Positions 34,536 through 43,723 of a stretch of DNA of 64,000 bases are shown piece after piece. A model generated the notes under the pieces. That model did no database searches and was not told the DNA's origin. It saw only the letters and a program-made list of their open reading frames with translations. The first letter of the stretch is position 1. Each line of letters opens with the position of its first letter. A program made the translations under genes and the position numbers. Where the stretch lies: the NCBI RefSeq assembly GCF_018617395.1, contig NZ_JACSKC010000002.1, forward strand, positions 62,001 through 126,000, read 5' to 3'. This DNA is from Exiguobacterium sp. s48 (lineage in GTDB: Bacteria; Bacillota; Bacilli; Exiguobacteriales; Exiguobacteriaceae).

Positions 34536-35909
34536 TTAAAAGACAAGATGCGCGATTCCGACGATGATCGGAAGGGTGATGAAGGTTCGTAACAAGAAAA
34601 TCAAGACGAGGTCGAGGAATGAGATTGGCAGTTTTGAACCGAGCAACAAGCCCCCGACTTCTGACATATAGATGAGCTGGGTAACGGACAACGTGGCGAT
34701 GACAAAACGCGTCAACTCGCTCTCGATACCGCTTCCGAGTACGGCCGGCAAGAACATATCGGCGAAACCGACGACCATCGTCTGAGCGGCTTCCGATGCC
34801 TCAGGCACTTGAAGGAGCATCAAGATTGGCTCGAACGGTTTCCCGAGAATGGTGAAGAACGACGTATATTCTGCGATGACGACCGCAATCGTCCCGACGG
34901 CCATGACGACAGGAAGAACGCCGATCCACATATCGAGCACGTTCTTGAAGCCGTCCTTGAGTGTCTCTAAAAAACTTTTACTCGAACGTGACTTTTGTAG
35001 CGCCTGAATTAACGCCCACTTACCGAGTGACACGTTCGCCGGCACCTCTTCTTCCGGTTTGAGTTCGGTCTTCTCATAAGCCGTATCTGCCTTTCTGGAC
35101 AATGGATAAATCCGTGGCATGATGAGCGCTGCGGCCAAGCCGGAGAGGACGATGGCGCCGTAGTACGGCAAGAAGTATTGGTCGAGTTTTACATACTGTA
35201 AGACGACGATGGTGAAGGTGATGGAGACGACGGAGAATGTCGTCGCAATGATCGACGCTTCCCGTTTCGTGTAATAGCCTTCCTCGTACTGTTTTGTCGT
35301 CAGTAGGATCCCAATCGTCGCATCTCCGACCCATGAAGCGAGCGAGTCAAGTGAGGCGCGCCCTGGCAAGCGGAAGAGCGGACGCATGATCTTCATCAAG
35401 AACGTCCCGACGAACTCGAGAAGTCCGAAGTTCAATAAGAGCGGTAACAACATACCGGCAAAGAAGAATGTCGCGAATAAGATTGGAATCAAGTTAAAGA
35501 GCAATAAGCCCCCTGTAAATTCTGACGTAATCATTTCTGGTCCGAGTGTGAGTAGCGTCATGACCCCGGCAATGAAACCGATCACGCGCATGACGAACCA
35601 AAACGGTGTCACGCTAAACAGTGCGTTGATGGATGAGCGCTCCATCATAAAAGCAGGACGTGCCGTAAAGAGTAATAATGAGCCGACAATCGAAATCCCC
35701 ATCATGATGACGGCGAGTGTCGGGACGTAATCCCCAATCCAGTCAATCAATAGATTGGATAAGAAGGCGACCGGAATCGTAAAGCCTTCTTCTGATGAGA
35801 TGGGCACGATGAAAAACATGATCCCGATGAGTGATGGAATCAAGAACTTGAAAAAGTCTCGACTCGAAAAAGAAGGTTTCTTTCCGTCTGGTGTTGATGA
35901 ACCATTCAT
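34536..35909 (-). CDS. YjiH family membrane protein (nucleoside-recognition/GATE domain)
   Basis: A 457-aa protein with about ten hydrophobic segments. It starts with a polar N-terminus and FFKFLIPSLIGIMFFIVPI, includes LDSLASWVGDATIGILLTTKQYEEGYY, and ends VTQLIYMSEVGGLLLGSKLP with further helices. This arrangement is the YjiH family with Gate/nucleoside-recognition halves. Transport of a small metabolite is presumed; the substrate is unknown. Start ATG after GGGGAATGCATC. Confidence 0.85.
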   Translation of the reverse strand: MNGSSTPDGKKPSFSSRDFFKFLIPSLIGIMFFIVPISSEEGFTIPVAFLSNLLIDWIGDYVPTLAVIMMGISIVGSLLLFTARPAFMMERSSINALFSVTPFWFVMRVIGFIAGVMTLLTLGPEMITSEFTGGLLLFNLIPILFATFFFAGMLLPLLLNFGLLEFVGTFLMKIMRPLFRLPGRASLDSLASWVGDATIGILLTTKQYEEGYYTKREASIIATTFSVVSITFTIVVLQYVKLDQYFLPYYGAIVLSGLAAALIMPRIYPLSRKADTAYEKTELKPEEEVPANVSLGKWALIQALQKSRSSKSFLETLKDGFKNVLDMWIGVLPVVMAVGTIAVVIAEYTSFFTILGKPFEPILMLLQVPEASEAAQTMVVGFADMFLPAVLGSGIESELTRFVIATLSVTQLIYMSEVGGLLLGSKLPISFLDLVLIFLLRTFITLPIIVGIAHLVF

Positions 35910-36167
35910 GATGCATTCCCCATTTCCCCGAAGTGTTTGTGCTGTCTATGTATCCCCATTACACATCCAGCTGTTCTTAAAACGTATTTCTTTTCTAGTA
36001 TAAAAAACGGGACCTGATGCTATCAACAACATGCGGAAATTTTCTGAAAAATATAGGATTGTACACTAGGCAAAACATTCGTATTCCGTTGAAGCATTTA
36101 GTATGATGACGGCGAGTCCAACAAATTCAAGATATTTAGAAACTTCATTATAGAGATAGGAGAATGC

Positions 36168-37163
36168 ATGATGAGATTGAGTGTGTTAGACCAGGCGCCG
36201 GTCACGTCGGGTCATACAGGAGAACATGCGCTGAACAGCGCAGTCGAGCTCGCACAAGTCGCAGAAGAGTTAGGATATTACCGCATGTGGATGGCGGAGC
36301 ATCATGGGGGCATGTCGTTCGCCAGCTCGGCTCCAGAGGTCATCACGGCCTATTTGGCAGCTAAGACGAACAAGATTCGTCTCGGGTCCGGCGGCATCAT
36401 GATGATGCATTACTCGCCACTCAAGATGGCAGAGGTATTCAAGACGCTCAGCGCGCTCGCCCCAGGACGGATCGACTTTGGTGTCGGACGTGCGCCAGGC
36501 GGTGATGCGAACGCGATCTATGCGATGTCACAAGGGCAAAAGCCGATGATGGACGGACTTTACGAGAAACTCGATACGACGCTTCAATTGATCAAAGATG
36601 AAGCACCTGAAGAGAGATGGTATAAGAACACGCCAGCAGCACCGACAGGCGTTACGCTTCCAGAAGCATGGTTACTCGGTTCGAGTGGGAACAGCGCCGT
36701 GCAAGCCGGACGGATGGGACTTGGCTATTCGTTTGCTCAATTTTTTAATGGTGAACTAAGTGCCGATACGCTCGACACGTACCGTCACCATTTCACGCCG
36801 TCTGATTTTATGGAGAAACCGGACATCAGCGTCACGTATTTGGTCACGACGGCAGAGACGGAAGAAGAAGCGGAATATTTGGCTCGACCTTCTGATTTGT
36901 CGCGTCTCTTCTTGATGCGTGGTCAATTGAGACAATTGTTGAGTCCGGAAGCGGCTCATGATTATCCGCTCACGGAGGTCGATAAAATTTACATCGCCAA
37001 CAATCGAGCCATTCACCTCGTGGGGACACCAAAACAAATTGCGGAACAGTTACGGGATGAGTCGGAACGTTACGGTTTCGACGAGGCGATGATTTGTAGC
37101 ATTCAGCATAAGCAAGAAGATCGCTTGAACGTCTATCGTCTCTTGGCGAACGAATTGCTTTAA
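36168..37163 (+). CDS. LLM-class flavin-dependent oxidoreductase (luciferase-like)
   Basis: A 331-aa protein. The N-terminal MRLSVLDQAPVTSGHT, the EEL.YYRMWMAEHHGG segment and IRLGSGGIMMMHYSPLKMAE with GRIDFGVGRAPGGD are typical of the MsnO8/YceB-like luciferase-like monooxygenase family. These use FMN and oxygen on unknown organic substrates. Two adjacent ATGs (36168 and 36171) fit the site AGGAGAATGC; the first is reported. The upstream 35910-36167 region holds no gene. Confidence 0.92.
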   Translation: MMRLSVLDQAPVTSGHTGEHALNSAVELAQVAEELGYYRMWMAEHHGGMSFASSAPEVITAYLAAKTNKIRLGSGGIMMMHYSPLKMAEVFKTLSALAPGRIDFGVGRAPGGDANAIYAMSQGQKPMMDGLYEKLDTTLQLIKDEAPEERWYKNTPAAPTGVTLPEAWLLGSSGNSAVQAGRMGLGYSFAQFFNGELSADTLDTYRHHFTPSDFMEKPDISVTYLVTTAETEEEAEYLARPSDLSRLFLMRGQLRQLLSPEAAHDYPLTEVDKIYIANNRAIHLVGTPKQIAEQLRDESERYGFDEAMICSIQHKQEDRLNVYRLLANELL

Positions 37164-37170
37164 CCCGGAG

Positions 37171-37202
37171 AACACCTTCTCAAGTACGAGAAGGTGTTTT
37201 TT
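37171..37202 (+). terminator. terminator after the LLM oxidoreductase gene
   Basis: AACACCTTCTC / GAGAAGGTGTT stem with AAGTAC loop and T6 tail. Confidence 0.88.
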
Positions 37203-37302
37203 CTATAAGAGAAAAACGTTTCCCCATTTTTTCAAAGGTTTTCTCCATCATTAGGGCGAAACCAACTACACTATAAGAAAAAGGGACAGGTGGAGGGATA
37301 CG

Positions 37303-40300
37303 ATGCAACGGATGAAAGGCGACCCATATTATCTATTCGAGCTGTTCACACGCTTGTATCGGATGGTATTTCTAATGGAAGTGACAGAGGAAGGCTATCG
37401 CTACGTGAGTGTGAGCGAGCAGGGGAAAGTGGCCTCTTCGCTTCCGAGTGATGTAGAAGGCCGTTATTTACATGAGATGTATCGCTCGGAAGTGGCTGAT
37501 GAACTCATCGAGCATTACGATGTAGTTGCCGAAACGGGGGAACCGGTCTATTTCATGTCGCAAATGAACATCGACTCCAATACGGCCCGCTTCGCCTCCT
37601 CGATGCTCGTGCCGATCGAGGATGAGACTGGTCTTGTTCGTTACGTACTCAGTTTGACGACAGATTTGTCAGAGGAAGCGGAGATTAAACTATTGCGAAG
37701 CATCGAGCATATCGACTATTTGACGGGTATGCCGAACCTGATGAAAGTCAAATTAGAACTTGATCAATTGTTCGAACAAAAGAGCACAGAAGAGACGAGC
37801 GTGATGCGGCTTCACATCAATCGTTTCAAGATGATGATGTCACTCCAAGGAGTAGAACGCTCCAATCAATTGATCAAAGACATTACGCGTCAATTGGCGA
37901 ATACGCTTCCGAAAGGTTCGATCATCGGTCGGGTAGACGGTGAGGACTTTATCGCCGTGTTGCCCCACGTCCCCATTCAGACGGCGTATATGTATGCCGA
38001 GCATCTGCTCGACGTGATTGCCAGTCATTCCTACCAGGTCGCAGATGCGGAATTTCCATTATCGAGTTGTATCGGAATCGGTGCCGGCACGACGGATGCC
38101 GACCGCATCATCATGAACGCTTCGACCGCTCTATTAGAAGCACGTCAGACAGGAAATCAAACGATTCGTTTATATGAACATGACGAGTATGTGCAACGCT
38201 ACATCGATGAAGTGATGATTGAAGCAGAGTTAGTAAAAGCACTAAAACAAAATGAGTTATACATGGTGTATCAACCGAAAGTATCGATGGACGGTTCGAT
38301 TCATTTTGAGGCACTCATTCGTTGGGAAAGTCCGGTTCTCGGATTCGTCTCTCCAGAAACATTCATTCGCGTGGCCGAGCAATCTTTACTAATCGAAGAC
38401 GTGACACGGTTCGTCATGAACCGAGTATGTCAGGACGTGTCTTCACATCCCGAACAATTTGAAGGTCGTCGTGTGGCTGTGAATGTGTCACCGAACTTGT
38501 TCCATGAACATCATATGAATGAGTTGGTATCCATTATTTCCTCTTACTTCCTTCGACCGGAGCAATTTGAGTTTGAGGTGACCGAACACACCTTGATGCA
38601 TGAACCGGTCGCAGCCATCAAAACGGTCGAGTCGTTAAAGCAGCAAGGATTCCGATTGTTAATTGATGACTTTGGGGTGAGCTACTCTTCTTTGAATTAC
38701 TTGAAGCTCTTCGAAATCGATGGGATTAAAATCGATCGCTCGTTTGTGGCACAACTTGACCAGGAAAGTGGGCTCAAAGAGTATGAAATCGTCAAACTGA
38801 TTGTTTCACTCGCCAAAAAATTAGAGTTAGACGTGACGGCCGAAGGGGTTGAGACGGAAGAGCAATATCGGATTTTACGTCAACTTGGCTGTGATGAGAT
38901 TCAAGGGTATTTCTTCAGTCGTCCAATGACACTTGATGATTTAGATGGCGCGCTTGAACTCTTGTATACCCACCAGACGATGTTGGCGAGAATCGAACAA
39001 CCGTCCCAGATGCTGAATCCTTCTTTGGATGCACATGAGATGCAACGACTTAAAGCCATATTACGACTAGAGATTTTAAATACGCCCCAAGAGGAACGAT
39101 TTGATCGCATCTCCCGATTGGTCGCGCAAACTTTTCAGATGCCGGTCGCTTTCATCTCCATCATGACGACGGACCAACAATGGTTTAAATCGTGTGTCGG
39201 CATCGACCTCGAATCGGCTCACTTGAAGCGAGAGTGGACGCTATGTAATCGGGTCGTCACATCGGAACGTCCGGTCGTGATTGAAGATGTCGCAGCAGAA
39301 GCGATTGAAAGTGATAGTCCATGGCTCGGACGAATTGGATTTTATGCAGGTGTGCCGCTACGGACGAAACAAGGTCATGTCATCGGGACACTCTGTGTAG
39401 TGGATGGCCAGGCGAGGACGTTTACCGAAGAGAACCTGCGAACGCTAGAAACGTTCACACATTGGGTGATGACAGAAATTGAACATACCGAAGCCGCTCG
39501 ACGACAAATGAATCGTCAGCAAACGATAGAGGCGTTGTATGAAGCGACAGCATTTCGTATGCCGTTCAAGGATCAATTGGCACGCGTTCAAGAAATTCTA
39601 TTGGACTGGATTGGTTATTCACATGCGGTCATCTTTTCGATTGAACCACCGCACCGTCTACTTGTTGGGAATGGGGTATCTCACCTGAATTGGGAAGAGG
39701 AAAATCTGCGTGCGCTTCATCAATTGACAACGGTCGGATCGCAAACGTTGCAAGAAGGGGAACTGATTGTGGATGGAGTCGAGTTCACGACGATGGTTAG
39801 TTTCCCATTGACACATAAACATCAAGTATATGGCTGGATTGTTTTACTAGCGGAGCAAGGCAATTTAAATGATCAATTGGACGGGGACACGCTTCAAGAG
39901 TTGAGTGATACGGTACGATTGCTCGCAAGATGGTTAGAGAACGGGATTCGAAAAGAGCGTAAGCAACGTGAAATGATTCGCATCGCAACACAAGATCCAT
40001 TGACGAAATTATGTAACCGTCACACGCTGATGACAGACTTATTTAAGCAGACGCAACGCTCGAATACACTCACATTGATGTTAGTTGATATCGATGATTT
40101 TAAGCGGATTAACGATCAATATGGTTACTTGATTGGCGATGAATTATTAATTGAACTCGCTCAACGATTAAGCGGGTTCGTGGAGACATTTGGAGGTCAG
40201 GTGTACCGCTACTCTGCCGATGAATATATGATCGTGCAAGCGGGCAAACCGTCGGGTGTGCATGAAATGAATGATGTAATTTCTCGGGAAATAGTTGCGT

Positions 40301-40470
40301 CAAACGGAGAAGTTGTCCATCTCACGGCAAGTGTGGGGGTGAGTACGGCGCAACCGATTGAAAAGGTGGATTCGATTCTTCAACAAGCGGATGCGGCGAT
40401 GTATATTGCAAAGAACAATGGGGGAAATCAGTGGTTTCAGTATGATGGATATTCAGATAAGGAGATTTGA
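37303..40470 (+). CDS. EAL phosphodiesterase-type protein with PAS, two GAF and two degenerate GGDEF domains
   Basis: A 1055-aa cytoplasmic protein. Residues 1-135 are PAS-like. Residues 145-310 form a GGDEF domain with motif VDGEDF in place of GGDEF. The EAL domain (320-570) keeps its metal and catalytic residues: E336 in FEALIRW, NVSPN, EVTEH, LLIDDFG, GIKIDRSF, AEGVE and EIQGYFFSRP. A GAF domain follows (about 595-745, opening LRLEILNTPQEERFDRI), then a second GAF-like region (760-885), and a final GGDEF domain (890-1050) with SADEY instead of GGDEF. It is expected to hydrolyse c-di-GMP rather than make it, with the degenerate domains as sensors, perhaps of GTP. Heads an operon of four overlapping genes. 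Confidence 0.92.
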   Translation: MQRMKGDPYYLFELFTRLYRMVFLMEVTEEGYRYVSVSEQGKVASSLPSDVEGRYLHEMYRSEVADELIEHYDVVAETGEPVYFMSQMNIDSNTARFASSMLVPIEDETGLVRYVLSLTTDLSEEAEIKLLRSIEHIDYLTGMPNLMKVKLELDQLFEQKSTEETSVMRLHINRFKMMMSLQGVERSNQLIKDITRQLANTLPKGSIIGRVDGEDFIAVLPHVPIQTAYMYAEHLLDVIASHSYQVADAEFPLSSCIGIGAGTTDADRIIMNASTALLEARQTGNQTIRLYEHDEYVQRYIDEVMIEAELVKALKQNELYMVYQPKVSMDGSIHFEALIRWESPVLGFVSPETFIRVAEQSLLIEDVTRFVMNRVCQDVSSHPEQFEGRRVAVNVSPNLFHEHHMNELVSIISSYFLRPEQFEFEVTEHTLMHEPVAAIKTVESLKQQGFRLLIDDFGVSYSSLNYLKLFEIDGIKIDRSFVAQLDQESGLKEYEIVKLIVSLAKKLELDVTAEGVETEEQYRILRQLGCDEIQGYFFSRPMTLDDLDGALELLYTHQTMLARIEQPSQMLNPSLDAHEMQRLKAILRLEILNTPQEERFDRISRLVAQTFQMPVAFISIMTTDQQWFKSCVGIDLESAHLKREWTLCNRVVTSERPVVIEDVAAEAIESDSPWLGRIGFYAGVPLRTKQGHVIGTLCVVDGQARTFTEENLRTLETFTHWVMTEIEHTEAARRQMNRQQTIEALYEATAFRMPFKDQLARVQEILLDWIGYSHAVIFSIEPPHRLLVGNGVSHLNWEEENLRALHQLTTVGSQTLQEGELIVDGVEFTTMVSFPLTHKHQVYGWIVLLAEQGNLNDQLDGDTLQELSDTVRLLARWLENGIRKERKQREMIRIATQDPLTKLCNRHTLMTDLFKQTQRSNTLTLMLVDIDDFKRINDQYGYLIGDELLIELAQRLSGFVETFGGQVYRYSADEYMIVQAGKPSGVHEMNDVISREIVASNGEVVHLTASVGVSTAQPIEKVDSILQQADAAMYIAKNNGGNQWFQYDGYSDKEI

Positions 40471-40472
40471 AG

Positions 40473-41228
40473 ATGGGGAAATTATGGCTAATTGAAGGAT
40501 TACCGGGAAGTGGGAAATCTACGTTTGCCGAGATGCTACAAGATAAACGTAATGGTAAATTTTATTCGGAAGTGGATGCGTCACACCCGGTAGATGTGCA
40601 TGATGTCTATTGGGTCGAGGAGAAACCGTCAACTGGTCGCATTCTCGATGAAATCGAGGGGGGATGGCTCGTCCGTTATGATGATGGCGAAGAACGTGTC
40701 GGAACGGACGTCTACGAGCTACCTTTCGCCCTTCACGCACGAATCATGTGCGAACGCTGGCGACGGTATGTTCAAAAGGTAGAGGGGGAAGAACAGGACG
40801 TCATCTTTGAATGTGCGTTGCTCCAAAATCCTTTCACGATTGGAATGGTTTCTCAAGACGTTCCGTTAGCGGATATGGAAGCATACGTCCAAGAGATCGC
40901 GGACATCCTAAAACCGATTGATCCGATGGTCGTTTATTTGGCGTTGAATGACGTCGCACGCATTTTTCCAATCATATATGATGAACGACCGATGGAATGG
41001 CAAGGTGGCTTTGTCGAGTATTATACGAGCGGTGCCTATGGTGTGAACCATAGGCGTGAGGGGGTAGCCGGAACGATTGAGATTTTAGTGGAACGTCAGC
41101 GTCGTGAGCTCGAACTACTGGAACGACTCCCGCTTCACCACGTTCAGATTCAAAACGATGAGCGACGTTCATTCGAAGAATTAACGAATATATTGGAAGA
41201 GGAGTCTGTTCGTTCATGCAAACCTTGA
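40473..41228 (+). CDS. P-loop NTPase / kinase-like protein
   Basis: A 251-aa protein beginning GKLWLIEGLPGSGKSTFAEM, a Walker A motif typical of small-molecule or nucleotide kinases. IFECALLQNPF and a DPMVVYLALNDVARIF segment may supply the Walker B and lid functions. The start ATG 40473 lies 2 bases after the EAL gene's stop, with AAGGAGATTTGAAG upstream. The substrate is unknown. It overlaps the next gene by 13 nt. Confidence 0.82.
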   Translation: MGKLWLIEGLPGSGKSTFAEMLQDKRNGKFYSEVDASHPVDVHDVYWVEEKPSTGRILDEIEGGWLVRYDDGEERVGTDVYELPFALHARIMCERWRRYVQKVEGEEQDVIFECALLQNPFTIGMVSQDVPLADMEAYVQEIADILKPIDPMVVYLALNDVARIFPIIYDERPMEWQGGFVEYYTSGAYGVNHRREGVAGTIEILVERQRRELELLERLPLHHVQIQNDERRSFEELTNILEEESVRSCKP

Positions 41229-42073
41229 TTAAACATTCGGATCGTTTTTGGTATATGACACCGGTCGACCGCACAGACCGACCGATTCTCGGTGCGGTTG
41301 TCGGCGATACGCATACCCTACTCATTGACGCGGGTAATTCCGTGTCGCACGCATCATTCTTTTTAGAACAGCTAGAGAAACAAGGCCTCCGCGCGCCTTC
41401 GATGGTCGCATTGACGCATTGGCATTGGGACCATATCTTTGGTTTATCTGCGCTTGCAGGGATGGTTTCTATTGCGAGTGAGGCAACAAAACAAGGGATG
41501 GAGAAACTCATTCCGTATGCTTGGGATGATGCTTCTCTCGATGAACGGGTGGAGAAAAGGATTGAAATCGAGTTTTGTGCCCAGGCGATCCGAGAAGAGT
41601 ATGGAGATACGCGCGATATCAAAATCGTGTTGCCCACGCTAACGTTTCAAGAGTCGCTGACGCTCGACCTTGGTGGCGTTCACGTCGTGTTACAGCATGT
41701 CGGAGGAGACCATGCAAAAGATGCGGTTGTCCTGTATGTCGTAGAAGAGCGGGTTCTATTTTTAGGAGACGCGTTATACGCGGACATCTATTCTCCGACA
41801 CGGCGAATGACTCCGGAAGAAACCCTTCGGTTGTTGGATCTATTGGAGGCGTTTGATGCCCAACAGATTGTCTGGTCACACGGTGAGATGGTGAGTCGTG
41901 AAGCGTTCGCAGAAGATTGTCTGGCATTAAGAAGAATCGCCACCATTTCTAGAGATTTCCCGGGAAATGGTGATAAAATCACGCAATCATACGCTTCGCT
42001 CGTCAATCGTGAGATCAACGATGAAGAGGAGGAATTGATTTCGTTTTTTGTGAATGGGACGGTGAGGAAATGA
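41216..42073 (+). CDS. MBL-fold metallo-hydrolase
   Basis: A 285-aa metallo-beta-lactamase-fold protein. The metal motif is THWHWDHIFG, with a further histidine in QHVGGDHAKDAVV, an aspartate in LFLGDALYADIY and a final histidine in IVWSHGEMV. It hydrolyses an ester, thioester or phosphoester; the substrate is unknown. It overlaps the kinase-like gene before it by 13 nt and the acetyltransferase gene after it by 4 nt, so translation is coupled. Confidence 0.9.
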   Translation: MQTLIKHSDRFWYMTPVDRTDRPILGAVVGDTHTLLIDAGNSVSHASFFLEQLEKQGLRAPSMVALTHWHWDHIFGLSALAGMVSIASEATKQGMEKLIPYAWDDASLDERVEKRIEIEFCAQAIREEYGDTRDIKIVLPTLTFQESLTLDLGGVHVVLQHVGGDHAKDAVVLYVVEERVLFLGDALYADIYSPTRRMTPEETLRLLDLLEAFDAQQIVWSHGEMVSREAFAEDCLALRRIATISRDFPGNGDKITQSYASLVNREINDEEEELISFFVNGTVRK

Positions 42074-42504
42074 CACATATCATCAAAAGAATTCACGAGG
42101 AGAACGAGTCGTTTCAACAGTTTTTAACTGGAAAGCTGCGCGATTATAACAATGTCCACTCGACACATCATCGTGACATTCGCAAGGCGCACGTGCCGAC
42201 TATTCAGTTGAAAGTCGAGCAAGAAGGACGAATGATCGCCGGCTTGTATGGGAGCGTGTATTGGGGATGGTTCGATTTAGACCGCCTTTGGGTCGATGCA
42301 GACTTTCATGGTCAAGGCATCGGTAGTCAATTGCTTCGAGAAGGGGAGGCGTTAGCGAAGTCGCTCGGTGCAACGCGTGTGAAGCTGACGACGTTCTCAT
42401 TTCAAGCGAAACCTTTTTATGAGCGATTCGGCTATACAGTCGCAGGAGTGTTGCCGGACTATCCACCGGGGTCAGATTATTACATGATGATGAAGGAACT
42501 ATAA
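42070..42504 (+). CDS. GNAT family N-acetyltransferase
   Basis: A 144-aa protein. The acetyl-CoA loop is WVDADFHGQGIGSQLLREGE, preceded by the beta strand IAGLYGSVYWGWFDLDRL and followed by GATRVKLTTFSFQAKPFYERFGY and the C-terminal strand DYYMMMKEL. It transfers an acetyl group to an unknown amine. Last gene of the four-gene operon; overlaps the MBL gene by ATGA. Confidence 0.9.
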   Translation: MTHIIKRIHEENESFQQFLTGKLRDYNNVHSTHHRDIRKAHVPTIQLKVEQEGRMIAGLYGSVYWGWFDLDRLWVDADFHGQGIGSQLLREGEALAKSLGATRVKLTTFSFQAKPFYERFGYTVAGVLPDYPPGSDYYMMMKEL

Positions 42505-42527
42505 AAGGCGACACGAGGTCGCCTTTT
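42503..42527. terminator. bidirectional terminator between the acetyltransferase gene and guaC
   Basis: AAAAGGCGAC / GTCGCCTTTT with ACGAG loop, at the stop codons of both convergent genes. Confidence 0.88.
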
Positions 42528-43509
42528 AATATACTTTATCCCCATTGAAGATTGAGTTTTTCACCATGACATAGTCTACGGTGCGCAATGCCTCGAGACT
42601 GTCGCCACCCGCGTAAGAAATCGCCGACTGGAGGTCTTGCTCCATCTCGGTCAATGTATCTTGCAATGCCCCTTTGTGTTCGACAAACATCTTTTTCCCC
42701 TCGACGTTTTTCCGCTCACCCTTTTGGAACTCGGATGCTGAGCCGAAATACTCTTTCAGTTGCTTTCCGTCTTGCTCGAACGTTTCCCCCGGTGATTCAT
42801 CGTGTCCGGCGAACAATGAACCAATCATGACCATCGAAGCGCCGAAACGAATCGATTTGGCGATGTCACCATGAGTACGGATGCCCCCATCCGCGATGAT
42901 TGGTTTTGTCGCTGCTTTGGCACACCATCGAAGTGCCGCCAATTGCCAACCCCCTGTACCAAATCCAGTTTTGATTTTCGTGATACACACCTTACCAGGA
43001 CCGATTCCGACCTTCGTCGCATCCGCTCCGGCATGCTCCAATTCACGAACGGCCTCTGGTGTCCCGACGTTCCCCGCGATGACGAATGACCCAGGAAGAT
43101 GGTGTTTGATATGCTGAATCATGCGAATGACCGCATTCGAGTGTCCATGTGCGATATCGATGGTGATGAATTCTGGTGTATGTCCGGTTGACTGAAGCAT
43201 CTCGATAAATCCATACTCATCCTCTTTCACCCCAACGCTGATTGAGGCATAGAGACCTTTCTCATGCATATCTTGGATAAACGCAAGGCGCGTCTCTGGA
43301 TTGAAGCGATGCATGATGTAAAAATACCCGTTCTTAGCCAGCATCAATGCGACCTTTTCATCGATAATCGTCTGCATGTTAGCCGGAACGACCGGTAAGC
43401 GGAACGTGAAGCCCCCGAGCTCGACGGTCTGGTCACATTCCGAACGACTGTCGACAATACATTTTGCAGGAATTAATTGAATATCTTCATAATCAAATAC
43501 TTTATCCAT
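42526..43509 (-). CDS. guaC: GMP reductase
   Basis: A 327-aa IMPDH/GMPR-family enzyme from ATG 43509 (AGGGGTG upstream). The catalytic cysteine is C175 in [11 protein letters not shown]. The start [21 protein letters not shown] and [15 protein letters not shown], plus the absence of CBS domains, mark it as Bacillus-type GuaC rather than IMP dehydrogenase. It converts GMP to IMP with NADPH, letting guanine nucleotides feed adenine synthesis. PurBox-like repeats surround its promoter. Confidence 0.95.
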   Translation of the reverse strand: MDKVFDYEDIQLIPAKCIVDSRSECDQTVELGGFTFRLPVVPANMQTIIDEKVALMLAKNGYFYIMHRFNPETRLAFIQDMHEKGLYASISVGVKEDEYGFIEMLQSTGHTPEFITIDIAHGHSNAVIRMIQHIKHHLPGSFVIAGNVGTPEAVRELEHAGADATKVGIGPGKVCITKIKTGFGTGGWQLAALRWCAKAATKPIIADGGIRTHGDIAKSIRFGASMVMIGSLFAGHDESPGETFEQDGKQLKEYFGSASEFQKGERKNVEGKKMFVEHKGALQDTLTEMEQDLQSAISYAGGDSLEALRTVDYVMVKNSIFNGDKVY

Positions 43510-43527
43510 ATATCGCACCCCTATTCA

Positions 43528-43538
43528 CGAACATTAAT
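43528..43538 (-). promoter_or_regulatory. PurBox-like repeat, proximal to guaC
   Basis: CGAACATTAAT contains the CGAACRWT core of Bacillus PurR boxes. It is about 30 bp downstream of the predicted transcription start and is the exact inverted copy of 43655-43665. Confidence 0.5.
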
Positions 43539-43572
43539 AGATTGAACAATAGAAAAACTTCGCCCATTCGGT

Positions 43573-43601
43573 AATATAACGTGAATGAAGGCTAAAGTCA
43601 A
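43573..43601 (-). promoter_or_regulatory. promoter of guaC
   Basis: Minus strand: -35 TTGACT (43596-43601), 17-bp spacer, -10 TATATT (43573-43578). Confidence 0.7.
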
Positions 43602-43654
43602 AGGGAAACTTCAGAAAAATAACCTAAAAATGAATAAAGTTTAATTTAATACTC

Positions 43655-43665
43655 ATTAATGTTCG
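43655..43665 (-). promoter_or_regulatory. PurBox-like repeat, distal to guaC
   Basis: ATTAATGTTCG, the reverse complement of the proximal repeat, 116 bp away. On the minus strand AATCCGAACATT fits the PurR box consensus AWWWCGAACRWT at 11 of 12 positions. Confidence 0.5.
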
Positions 43666-43694
43666 GATTTAGACTCGATATAATGTTTCACGTG

Positions 43695-43723
43695 AAAAAA
43701 GGACTACTTATACGTAGTCCTTT
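43695..43723 (-). terminator. terminator of the diguanylate cyclase gene
   Basis: AAAGGACTAC / GTAGTCCTTTTTT on the minus strand with GTATAA loop; contains the gene's stop codon. Confidence 0.85.

Noticed and set aside
43519-43707. Purine riboswitch upstream of guaC
   Set aside because: No pairing P1-P3 layout or conserved loop bases; the visible signals are PurBox-like DNA repeats.
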